Shown piece after piece: positions 1-12,500 of a DNA stretch of 29,803 bases; the first letter of the stretch is position 1, and each line of letters begins with the position of its first letter. Source of the DNA: Phoronis australis (taxonomy: Eukaryota > Phoronida > Phoronidae); assembly GCA_002633005.1 (NCBI GenBank), contig NMRA01000362.1, positions 429,165-458,967 on the forward strand, read 5' to 3'. The translations under genes and the position numbers were made by a program. The notes beneath the pieces are model-generated. The model had not been told where the DNA came from. It made no database searches and saw only the letters and a list, made by a program, of their open reading frames with translations.

Positions 1-487
1 TGTTGTCTGATAATCATCGTCCCTTATTTCGCACCTGTATACATGTGTAGCACAGATTCTCAATGGATTAAATTGATGGCTGGATTATGAAACGACTGTC
101 GTCTAGAAACTATATGAGAGATATATTTGTAATATTTCTCTGTTTCTATGCCCCGTGAAATAATTGCATGCTTACTTAACTTTCCTTGTCAATAAAGCAA
201 TGGAAATCAATTTAATTTCACAAATGAATGTGATAAGAATCTCTGGAGTGAAAACGTGCTGTGAATTACTACCCAACTCATAACGCTCCATTAACTCCAG
301 TGTGTGGCCTTAAATGGTAATCAAAGTTCAAATGTCGTCTGCTTTGCAAGTGTTTAAAGCTGATTGGTTAAAACTTCTTCACCTTGAAACAAACTGATTA
401 AGACTCCTATGTAAATATGATATGCATGCAGTGTTAAGTTCAAATGCATATTTAAACTGTGATAACTTTGGGTTATGTATTTTACAG
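1..487. other. Presumed intron or upstream sequence of the WD40 gene
   Basis: AT-rich, no supported exon. It must be intronic or 5' to exon 488-556, because that exon starts inside a codon. No start codon or promoter could be assigned. Confidence 0.5.
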
Positions 488-556
488 CAACCACCAAGCT
501 CATGACGCGGGTATCACTTGTCTGCAATTAGTCAAAGACAACGAAAATAATTCATG
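488..556 (+). CDS. WD40 gene, first exon in window
   Basis: Acceptor TTTACAG and donor GTAAGT. The first base ends a codon begun in an upstream exon outside the window or not recognised. It reads NHQAHDAGITCLQLVKDN and onward to a split Trp codon. AGITCL is a typical WD40 strand a. The other two frames do not continue into the next exon. Confidence 0.75.
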
Positions 557-3500
557 GTAAGTTGTCCTTTTCACATGAGTGTTCGGTCAAAGTGAAAATG
601 TGGAAGATGGAAATCACCAATTTAAACAAACTTGAAACTTAATTTATTTCGCTTTAAAGAGATCATTGATTCAAGTTTAGGCAAAAAAGCATAATTGCTT
701 CTGGTTTTTTGTTTTTTTGAAAATCAAGTCAGTGGCATGTTATTTTTTAGTTTGCCACTTTTTAAAAAAAGAAAATCATGCTGAGACAAGCAAAGTGATG
801 CAACATTGCTAAACAGATTTTCTTTTTCAACAAGAATTTCCATCACTGGATGTATGCTGTAGTCTTGTTAAAAAGTCCAGCAGTATTGAGGTCAGAATTT
901 TATGAAACTGTTAAAAGAACAATACAGGTGGCCTGATGTCATTTACGGTGCATCAGATGTCTGCAGGCCTCATGGTTGGGCCCATTGCACCTATAAAGAT
1001 ATTTTTTTCAAAAAATTTTTACTTGAATAAGTCATCCTGTAAATTTGACCATCATTTGACCACAAAATTTGCCAGAGGGATTAAATGTATTCAAACCTTC
1101 TATACTCTTAAGACTAAATTGTGGAATACTTCAATGTAAAAAGGGGTGATATGATCAAAAAGCTTCTTTTTAACCATTTGATCACTCCATGCAAATTGCT
1201 ACAGAGTTTTTCAGTCAAGAAACTTACGAGGTACTGCACAGTTAGGCTCTCTTTGACTCCGTTCAAGTACATATTGAGGATATTGTAATTTATTTCATAA
1301 CGCTTAATCGTCGTGAGAGACCGTCCCGAGTTGGTATGTGGTGCAACTCGGGACGGTCTGGGGTTTACAGAAAACCATTGTTCAACTGTGAGTCTACACC
1401 AATGTGATAAACGAGAGTAGTTCTACTTGCTGCGTCAGCTGCTGGTATGCTTATCTCTTTTATGACACACAATGTGCGACTGGGCAAAGCGTTTTCAAAA
1501 TAATGTGGATAAATCAGTGGAGTGTGAAACCCCTGAGGTCCCTGTCAAGTCCTCACGGCAATTTTACGTTATGTGCAGTTACTGTAGTCCTCCTAATATT
1601 TACCTGATTCTCATTTACTCCACATTACAGGGTAGTTACAGGGTCCTTTGACAAGACTGTCAAGATCTGGTCCTCAGATGGCAAACTCGTCCACAAACTG
1701 GACGGCTTCATGTTCACTGTGACAGACATTACATTTGTGCCAAGGAACCGCACTATCTGGGTCGCGGCCGGCATGTCGTGGGCGTACCTATTTGACCCCA
1801 AGTCTGGGGATAACGTGTCGGATTTCATCGGGACGTTCCAAGAGCAGGAGGACGAGTATAAGTACTCCCTGCAAAGGATCAAGTTTTTCCCAGAGCTCAA
1901 TCAAGTGCTCGGTAAATTTTTGAAAGTTCCTTGTGTTGACCATAGATTATAGATGTCAGATTCGCAACTCGGACATTTTCTTGTGTACTATCCTAGAGGA
2001 GGAGCTACTCTCCCAAATTATCTGTTTCAGTTTCCGGTTAGTGTGCTGTGACGGGAAATTCTCGCGTCTATTTTATTGTCCAGTACAACTAAAAAATAAT
2101 AATTTTGGCATTTAAACACTGTTCAAAGTATTCCAATAGTAGAACTGTTGGTATCGTGAGTACCTTTAGCAATGCTACTACCACCCGACCACACAACAGC
2201 CAATCATGATTAGCAGACGACATACTTGCCGAAAATAACACCAGATAATTTGGCCAGGTGTCGCTAGTGAATAATGACGTAACGGCTTGTGACCACAGAT
2301 TTCGTCCATTGAAAGTAAACGGAGTTGGCAGTCCATGTTCTATTAGTCTATGGTGTTCACTGACAGTGAGGTTTGTATGCAACACAGTCAAAGGTTAAGA
2401 CTGTCTCATAATATACGTCAGTTTTGTATGAGTCTTTTAAGACTAAATGTTAAAACATTTAACTGCCATTATTATTTTTTTTTTGTGCTGTAGGTTTCAA
2501 AAAGGACATTATTTGTTCCCGTTGAAAAATAGAATTTAAAAAATTTGGCTAACTTCAAATAATTTTTTAATGTTGGTTTTGGTCTATTTTCCATCATAAG
2601 TTTTCACCATAACAAACCCAGTTGAATTTTGACAAAACTACTTTTGAGGAGAACTAACTGTTATAAACTTTACAGTTTCAATAAAAAGATAGAATGCACA
2701 TTATGTTTTCCTGTTATTTTGTCTCTATAGTTCAATAAACCCTTTCAGGTGGTCAAGATTTTTAGAGCCTCACATTGATCCGTGTTTAATTGATATCAGT
2801 TCTTTCAAGCTCTTGTGCCTGAAGCTCTGAGACCATTCAGGAAACTTACATGACTTGCCCCTCTATTCACCTGACTGCATTGTTTATGGGCAATTACAGT
2901 AAAAATTGTTCAATGGTTGCTTAATTGCCATATTTCTATTTTTCAGGGGCTCACTACATTATTGCAAACGCTCAAATTTTACTAAATGTCGCCGGTAATA
3001 GCTACGCCATACAAACCATGCTGAAAGCAAAGTGAATTTCCTGAAAAGTTATTTTCGTTGAGAAATTTGACAAATGAAATTTCGTTTTTCTGTCATACTG
3101 TGTCCAAGGCTGAAGAGTTTTTACTGTAAGATTAGTTATAATAGCCTGGCTGAGAAATGGATTGTTGGGCAACAGACAAAGGACAATCATTAAAATTATT
3201 ATTACATTACCAAAAGCATGTCTTCACTAAATTCTCTTTTTCTCTAGAACAGAGATGGTGTTCATTTGTCCAGTGAACATTCTTTAAATTCTTTTGTTGT
3301 GTGCGTTTTTTACTAACGATTGACGAGACGGCATACGATTGTTTACAAAAGACTGATTCATTGCTTTCTATCTGTTCCTATTTGCTTCATTGTAAAATTT
3401 ACATTGTAGCATATTCCAACTTTGGAACTGATGCTCATTTTATGTAAATTTCAAATATTTGGAGCGAGCACCAGAGAGCTTGAACACGCTTGCGTGCAGT

Positions 3501-6500
3501 TTCAAAATTTTATAATTATTACAATGTGTTGTGTCATTTCCAGGTTCCACTAGTCGTCGTCAGTTACTGTCTTGGAAGTACAATGCATCCGGATGCATCA
3601 CTGCTTTAAAGTGCAAAAATGCCCTTGAAACTATCACATACAGTAAGTGCTACCTGGAGTTTTGACTATAATGAGTCACCGTACTAGTGTACTCAACTCA
3701 TTTTGACACCTGCGTTCACTCACAAAAAGTGTCCAACCGGATCAATTTCAGCCAAGGGCTGATGTTTTTCTTTTTGAAAAACTGCACAAAGACACGTACT
3801 TGAGCAAGATTTGAAACGCCATGATTTGCTAAGTGATGAGTAAGAAAATGAAATAAAAACACCCCCTGTCATTTTTGCTCATCTCACTTGGATAAATTTT
3901 CCTTTTTTCAAAAATGGGCAACTAAGACAAAAATTCTTCACCACCGACTCGATTTTCAAAACACCATAGACCTGAACCAATTATGCTTTTTTGGCCTGAT
4001 CATGGTCTTGGTAATGTTAACAGATGACAATTTGGAAATTTAAAGTACAATCATGTACTCATATGCTAATAGAATTAGGTTGAAGGCATCATAGCATAAA
4101 ATGAGTAGACTGGAGTGTCTGGGCCCAGCACTACCAGTCCTTGAATTGGTAATAACAGTGATATTGATGACGACGTTCCGTTCTGACGTTCATGATCAGG
4201 ATGACAATGTTATCGCCACTGCCACTAGGGGTCATGACAGTGTCGATAATGATTATTCTGCTTGGCTTTGCATCTATTCGGATTCCATTAAAAACAGACA
4301 AGAATATCTCTCCCATTAAGTATGGATAACCATAGAATGGATAAAATAAATACGAAATACACAGAAAAGAAATTGAGACACACTAATAAACATACAGTTT
4401 GCTACTCAGTACTTTCAACTCATTAGATACTCTTTCTCATTTTAGCCCGTAAAGTGCCACTACTTCTGTTCAGCGGTGATTCCTCTGGAGTCATCACAAA
4501 GTGGGAACGGATGCAGTCTAACCATTTCATGTACAGGTGAGAAAACTACGTGCTTTAGTTTGACGGCAGCATACGGTTACGAAATAAGCAATCAGTTTTT
4601 GCGTTATAGTGATTCAGTGGCATTTGTCTTTTTGGTTTTGTGGACAAAAATAATTGCCAAAGTCGTTACAATAATCAAAATTTCACCAAGTGTTTTACTG
4701 ACAAAAAGTTATCATTTGGTAGGTCTACCAGGGGAACTTCACCATGGCCATGCAGTGTTAATCATCTTACGGATGAGCACTCACGTCAGATCTTAGTAGT
4801 GATGTCGGAAAAGTAGAATTATATTCTTACCTTGGCAGATGTAATATACTTGCCCTGTCTAGGATCTTGTCAGGCTTTAGTGTAGGTACTTGACTTTTCT
4901 TTATTACTTAGATGAGCTGTTGTAGAGGATTGATTGGACATAGATTAGCATGTGTGCTTGGCTTTCCTGTACCTCCTCAAGGGAGCAATTGAATATTCTG
5001 TTGTCATCGTAGTGGAGCCATTAATACCAGAATCCTCTTGATGTATTTTCTTTACTTCTTATTTGATTTATTTTTACAAAGTGAATTTCATTTTGTGTAT
5101 TCTTTTGTGGTAAATGGGTATACAGTTGAACAGGTCTTGTCAACTTCTTTCGTCCTTTTTCAGCAAAGAGATGTTTAACATTGCGGACATTAAAAACAAT
5201 AAGAAGAAAGCGACGGAACAAAAATCCAAACCCAAGTTGTCCACGTCTTCATTTATTGGTCAACAGAAGAAGATTGTTAGTAGTTATGCATATGCCAAAC
5301 CTCTGATTAGCACGGTGAGTATATAAGTGCCGAGGCTTTTTGTAACAAGATCATGAATTAATTTCCTGTAGTTAGGCATAGTTGCATTACATGTATTGCT
5401 ATATTCGGAATAGTCATTGTTAAGTCCTCTTGCTGAGCATTACCTTGTCATCATAGATTATAAATAGATGATTAGATTTTGCCCTTTTGAAGATGCTATG
5501 TTTGCTGAGAAGTTAATTCCCTAACTGTTCCATTCATGGAGCTCTCCGTGCTTCTCAGGTTTTCACCATGAAATGAACCACGTTGAAATTTGACAGTTTT
5601 CACTTGGGAAGATGTATACGAAAGTTTGATTTATCACAAGAATTCGTTTTTTTAGCTGCTGTCAAAATTTTATCAAAATCTCTTACTAAATAAATGCTTT
5701 GTGGATTCTGACAATCTCAATAAATCCTTTTCTGACTAAGAGAATCGTCAACTACATGCAATAATATATATAATATCAATCTCTTCAACAGGGCTGTTTA
5801 GTTGCATCAAAAGTTTTATTCCGTTGCTAATTAGTTCTGGCATAACGTGGGTTAACGTTTGGGAGAGTTTGACAGCATTCTGCTTAAGTCTGTTCAGTTT
5901 ATTTTGAAAACTATTCTATGCAATTTGCTTTGTATTAAGAGGCATTTATGGAACACAAAGTCTTTACTTGCATTACAAGCTACTGCCCCACACTGCACAC
6001 TAATGCCCTGTTGTCATGGTTGCGTTTACATTCTTTTAATGCAACACTGTTGTGTTTGCGACCTTGTTCTTACAGGTTAACATTCATCTTAATTGGCAAG
6101 TTGAAAAAAATGGCCTGCTTTTGAAAATGCATACATTCTATTGAATTCGATGCATTGATTTATGTTGTCACATTGCACACTATGCATGAGGTGATAACGG
6201 CACTGTAACACCATTTCACCATATCACCTCAAAGAATGTTAGTCACAAAGTCACTTGTTTAACTGCAACTTTGCACTACAGACTGTTGCATCATGCTAAT
6301 TCATTTAATATCTAAACAAAAGAGGTCGCCACAGTGTAGAAACAACAATGTTGGGTGACTTTGGATACCTACTTTGGATCATCCATTGAATTCAGTCCAG
6401 CTGTTTGGGCTGCTAATTGATCACCAATGTAATCCTTAATGACACCTCATTATGTCTTAACACTATATATGCCTGTTGGCTGTTGGCAGCCCTGCCATAT

Positions 6501-9500
6501 GGCTCTCTATTGTGTTGGCAGGGAATGAAATCATTGAAACTTACGCTTCAGTTCACAAATTTGATTGGGTTTTGGCTTGAAGATTCATCTGTATTAGTAA
6601 TTCCCACGTCATGCTTTACACGATTCCTGACATCAAATTCGTTTCGATCCCAGTCCCAATAAATCTGTGTTACTGAAACACGGCATTCTTCACCCGCATT
6701 TCTTGAATCACATCCACAAAAAGGACCCTATAATCATGATTCCCGAAAAGCCTCCCCGTCATCTTCCAAATGTTGTGAGGAATGGGGAAAATGGTGGAGA
6801 ACAATCTATTTATCCCACATATTGAATGGTGAATTCTTACAAAACTCCCAAGATAAAATTCAAAAAGTGATTGTGAATCCGTACTCTGTGCAATAGATGA
6901 AACACGCAAGCATCGATCTTCTATTGTATATATCAGGTCAAGGCTCAAAACGCGCTTCGATCAAACCACATTTTCCCTCCATATTATTCAACGTATGGGT
7001 TAATAACTCTTTTGGGTTGTCATATGTCCACAATTTGTCAAGACTATCTCATGGTTGCAATGGTACAGAACGTGAAAATGGTAAAGCTTAATTGTGGTAC
7101 TTTCAGTTGTATGTTGTATGTTGTGTCGTAATTGGTGAAATTTTACCATGGACGGCAGAGGACAATCACTGTTGGTTTGAAATTTGAAAAAAAATAACTG
7201 TTTGTTAACTTTCTTGGAATTACTAGAATTGGTGCCCTTGGAAAATTTATTATCACTAAATTTTCGACCCACTGTAAGCGGTATAACGTAATTGTGAGGA
7301 GTATTACCACTGAAAGGAGTATGAAATGGTAGATATGTGCTGAACAGCCAATGACCTGTCATAGCAACTGAGTTAGCTTGACATTCCAATTTGTGTCTCT
7401 GTATAACCATTTCTTCTCACCGCACACAGCCTCCAGACTCAGACGAGCCAATGAAAGATGAGGAATTAATTACTGATAGTGAGGACACGCCTCCTGAGCC
7501 ATTGGTAGTCTTTGATTGGTCACATTGGTGTCATGTGACCTTGCATGTCCTGGGTTGCAGATGTGTTGCATGGCTGCTTTTTAGATGCTGCATATAGCTG
7601 CAAGCTATTGATGCCTGCTAGTAGTTCAACATCTCTCTGTTTTTACAGAAAAGGTGAAAAATTATTCCTTTTTCCATCATGATGGGTAATAAGCTGTCTT
7701 GCCTCACAATGAGTCATCTTTCCAGCACTTCTCAAAGTCCACTTCTGCTTAGCTGTCATGATGGGAACTTGGGGTTATTTTGCCTGATTGTTTTGACATG
7801 CACAGTAGCATTAAACAGCTTATTATTTGAGATGACTTATTCTTATTAAAATGACATAAGCAAAATTTGAATTTCTGTATTGAATTAATATAGGGGCCCA
7901 AAATTCAATTTTGCTTGTCATTTTGATAAGAATAAGCCATTTATATAAAAAGCTGTTATTAGTCATGTGACAGATTTTTTTACCGCACATGCTCAGCTAC
8001 ACTCGCAACATACACATTTTTTGTGCAAAAACAGAAATGTTGCTGTCAGTCTTTTCCACAAATTTCCATTTAGATGAAGAATGAAATATGATAATCATTC
8101 ATGATTTTCCATTGAAGCCATTCTAACTAAATCCAATCAGAAAAGGTTGCCATGACTACAGAGATGCTGAACTACGTAGGCCGCTTATCACACAGAGTGT
8201 TGTTCCCACGTGATATGCTTCTAATACGCACCCTTAAAGTCGAACAGATTTATAGTCATGTGAAGGATATACTCATGGTAAATCACAAGTATCAGATATT
8301 CTTTGAGTATTTGTACAGCTGACTGAGATCACATGGAGAGTTTTCTCTCCAAGGTGTATATTTGTTTGTGAGTGTTAGCGATTTGTCTAACTGATAATGT
8401 GTGAAGTCATTTGTTCTAAAATTGCATGATGAAGTGTCCGTAGTGCCATTGTAGTTTATCTGTGAGTTTCATGGTGTCTTGCAGTATAGTTTGGTGATTT
8501 CATTTAAATGGTGTTTTTAGTACGAGTTTCATTTACTAATCCAGTCTGCATCAAGGCTGTTTGCTGATAACAGAGCAAAAGCTGCTGTGAAGGGGTTTTT
8601 GGTGAACAAAATAAGTTTTTAAGTGATTCAGACCACTTATCTTGTTGATATTGATCTTGACTTGTTCCTTAACATAGATTACACTGGTGATTTCTGTGCT
8701 GAGAAAGGACTGTTTGTTATTGCTTGAGTCTAGGCTCCTGGTCTTGGCAGTGCTAGTTACTAAGGTTAAGGTCTTATAACATAATGCTTTTTATGAATTC
8801 TAACTTGAATAAAAGTAAGAGAAAGGGTTTGTTTATATCTGACATGTACACCTTTTGCTCTTACATAATTTTAATGGCATTGATTGTCACTAAGTTTCGA
8901 TTGAAGTGAGCCGTTGGTGTCACTGGCAAGTTTTATGAAGTCTAACGTGCTTTTTGAACATTCTATGTAACGATAGTTACAATATTGTTAAAAATCTGAT
9001 TGAATACATGACATTGCGAGTATTTTAATATTAGGTTTCTCAATTTCTTTGAAAAATGTATTGGTAAGCCCCATTTTCCAGGTTCGACCAAAAAATGTTG
9101 TTGCGTCATTTTTGAGTGTTGCCCTACTAGACATTTCACCCTTGCGTTTTGGCATCAAGTCCCAGGTCCATTGTGTTTTCAATTTAGGCGTCCCGTTTTT
9201 TTATTCTTGAATGTTGGTAACTATATGTGTAACGTATATATCAAAAAGATTATCTGGTTGAGCGACATCTGCCGGACAGTAAAATTATCTGTTATCTAAT
9301 TGTAAACTATTTCCTTGTTTGCCTTTCAACTCCAGCAGTCCTACAAGAGAAAGGTTGGTTGATCTCCGTCTCACCTGCTCATCAGTGTTGTCTGCTTTTG
9401 GTTGAATTTCCATTATCTCCCCTGTCCATTGATGGACATGTCATGATCATGATCTGTATGTCAACCTCTACCCCGGTGATCCTAAGTGTGTCGTGATATT

Positions 9501-12500
9501 TGTCAGTGGCATCTAGTGTGAATAACAACAACTAATTCAAAAATATAGTTGAGGTTCTGATTTGATCATATCCTTATCCTGGATATGATTTATTATGGCT
9601 CATATGTCAAGACCAGCCATCCCACTTTACAGTGTTTCTTCTTATTTTGTTTTTATAAAAAAGCTCCCAGTGTGAGTTCTAAGCGATCTCCTTCAACTAT
9701 TACTTGAGAAGAACATGGCCTTTACTTATCATGAGCATCTAAAAAACCTGTTACTTTTAAGAGATTCAAGCACAAACTAATTAAAAAATAATTACCAAAA
9801 TTGTCATGTATTAAGTCAGATGAGCTTACATTAAATGAAGTTCTGTACTACATACATTTTCCACTTTTTACTCTCAGCAAATGTAGAGGACAGCCTATGT
9901 GAACTTTTAGCTGAGAAATTTGACAAAATCAAATTCCATTTTGTCTGACAGCGAAAGACATTTCTCGCAGATTCTCAAATTCCAGACTGGGATTAGACAA
10001 CTATTTCAGTGGTTGATGGCTCTATGTAGTAAATTCTGTTTGGATGAGCTTAGTATTGTCCAATTCTCTCATACACAGCCTATGGTAGTGGATATATCAT
10101 TGGGGGAAATGGGTTTTTGTGAAATTTGCTTACGATTGAGTCTTTTCATGTTTTGTAAAGGCTTTGAGAAACTTACTGTCAGTAGAGGTCATTCACAGGG
10201 GTCCTGTATTTTGAGAACCAGTTTTTTCCACTGAATGACAGCTGTCAAACTGGTTCTCAAAAACGAGGAACCCCTGTAAGTGACTGTTGCGTTATTGTCT
10301 GTGTAGTATGCGGACTTGGGTTGTTTTTGTGTATTTAATGGTGCATGGTGATCAAATTGTTGAAGGCAGAACTGCTTACGTATTTGATTTGTTGGTGTGT
10401 GTTTGCAGTATTTAAATTAAGGTCAATGTGCAAGACTGAAAAATGTTAAAATTTGGTTATAACTTCAGAACATCAAATCTCAGATATGGCTAATCTGATT
10501 CAAATGAAGCTTTCAGACACTGTTTTCAAAATTATGGTAGGAAATGTTTTTAAATATTTTTTGCATGAAGAACTATCAAAATGGGACTTAAAATCAAAAG
10601 CAGCAAACAAAGGGATTAAATTTAGAAAACTTTAAGTAGGAATTGATTTTAAAGTGTTTCATTTTTGGATATAAAAATTGGACTTTTAGGAATATTGTGA
10701 TAAAAAACAATATTTCATATTGAACATCTGTATTAAAAAACTTTTGGTAATTTTTAATATCATTTTAAAAGAATGTAGCCGCATCACCCAATTAATGGCA
10801 AATTGGTGTTCAGGTCAAAAATGTTTTCTACTTTTACAAAATATGAACTTTTATTGGCTTGAAGGATAAAGTTTTCTTCATATTCGTCAATAAGATTACA
10901 TAACTGAGACAAAACCATTACCTTACTGAGTGATAAAATTTCCAATGTAATTTGTGTGTGATTGCTGTAGTTTCCCATTTGGTGGCTAGTTTTTCAAAAA
11001 TGGCACTGTTTGTGCTCCAACCATTTCAGAATCAGTAACAAAAATGGAAAGATTTAGACCAAATTATTAGTTTTATTCACGTGAAAAGAATCCTATGTTG
11101 ATACCCTCACGGGTTGAGATTGGGCATTACTCGACCAATTTGCATACCTCAAACTTTGCCAGCATTGATCAAAGACACCAAGCTGTTGTAGTTCATTGCC
11201 TCAGGCTGCTGGTGTTATTCAGTTCTCTAGATAATCAGTCCCATCATAAGTACACATGAATATAGGTTTTTGAATTTTGAAAATCAGACAAGAAATGTGA
11301 CTTTTACAACCTAAAATTTTGTATTTGTTGCCATATTATGCCTGTCACTAATTCTTCTAAGAGTACAACATAATCGGGCCAATAATCTTTCCAAAATAGC
11401 AGGCAGCTGTTGGATTTTGAGGAAAGCCATGTGTCATCGTACAATTCTTGGCATACAGTAGTGAAGTCTCTCTGGATTAATGGACACTCAGACTATTTAC
11501 CTAGCTCAAGATATCTCAAAAACAAAATTAATGAAAGTTTTTATGGAGACTTGCTCAAGAATGATTAATATACTATACAGTCTTACCTTTAATTGACCTA
11601 ACTCAACTAGATATAACATAAGTCACACGTTTTTCCAGTCAGAGGCTTTCTGAAGAATTCAGTTTTGTATGACAGCCTCTTAACACACACTTCATATTTT
11701 TTGTTTTCAGAAAATATCCAAAGATCCACTCATAGGTATACTGAATGCTGTTTTTGTCGAAGAGTTGGACGTCATTCTTGCAGCCAGCGAGGACGGAAAT
11801 ATCTGTGAGTTGTCTGTTGATAAAAACACATTTAAAGCTGTTAATCTGTACCGTCAGAAAGTACAATGATTGGGCAATCTAAACAGAATACTTTAGTCCC
11901 CATATGAACCTTTATATGGTCGATCGATTTCACAAATTTAGGCCTAAGTGTATACATTAAAGAGTGACCTGTCAGCAGGAATCATATTAAGTAGTAACAA
12001 TACCAGCGGTAGTCATTAGGCAAATCTTACTCTAACAGGATTTGCACGCAAGTGGACCAGCAAGCTTGCACTATTTACCCCAGAGTACCAGAGAAGTCCT
12101 TAGCACATCAAAGGCTTGATGGCACCATCCCGGATTGAAGAGAACTTAAGTCGCTATTCATGGGCTTGGCTGAACGTGCTGGATGAGATAATTGTTGTCA
12201 TTAACCAACACGCCTTTTAGCATATGAGTTTCAAAATCAAAAATTTAAAAGTATATAGTAAACCTTTTTTGAATTTTTAAAATCAATTCATTTTAAAAGA
12301 AATTAGTGAACACGTATGTTTTCTTCAGCATCGCGGATAAGCCACGAGCATTAATTTGTCAATCGATTGTGATGGGTTGCAGTCACAGTCTGGCTTAGGC
12401 TCGCTTTGGCATTGAGGTAACAAAACCCCAAGTGTAGGAATTATCTCATGATGGTAAAAAGAACATGAACAATACAAATAATATGGGTAGGGAAATTCTA

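Larger units (their letters stand above)
7505..11710 (+). other. Largest intron of the WD40 gene (4.2 kb)
   Basis: No in-phase exon with blade-like sequence was found. It contains two fold-back elements (7814-7957 and 10188-10284). A small linker exon could still be hidden here. Confidence 0.65.

Noticed and set aside
1625-1900. 91-codon minus-strand frame
   Set aside because: It is antisense to WD40 exon 2, whose plus-strand reading has clear WD motifs and fitting splice phases.
7000-7410. 136-codon open frame on the minus strand, the longest in the window
   Set aside because: It has no recognisable domain, lies in an AT-rich intron, overlaps the exon 6 acceptor and has a composition like translated non-coding DNA.
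10453-10635. 60-codon plus-strand frame in the 4.2-kb intron
   Set aside because: No splice signals in phase, no domain, and Lys/Ile-rich composition as expected from AT-rich DNA.
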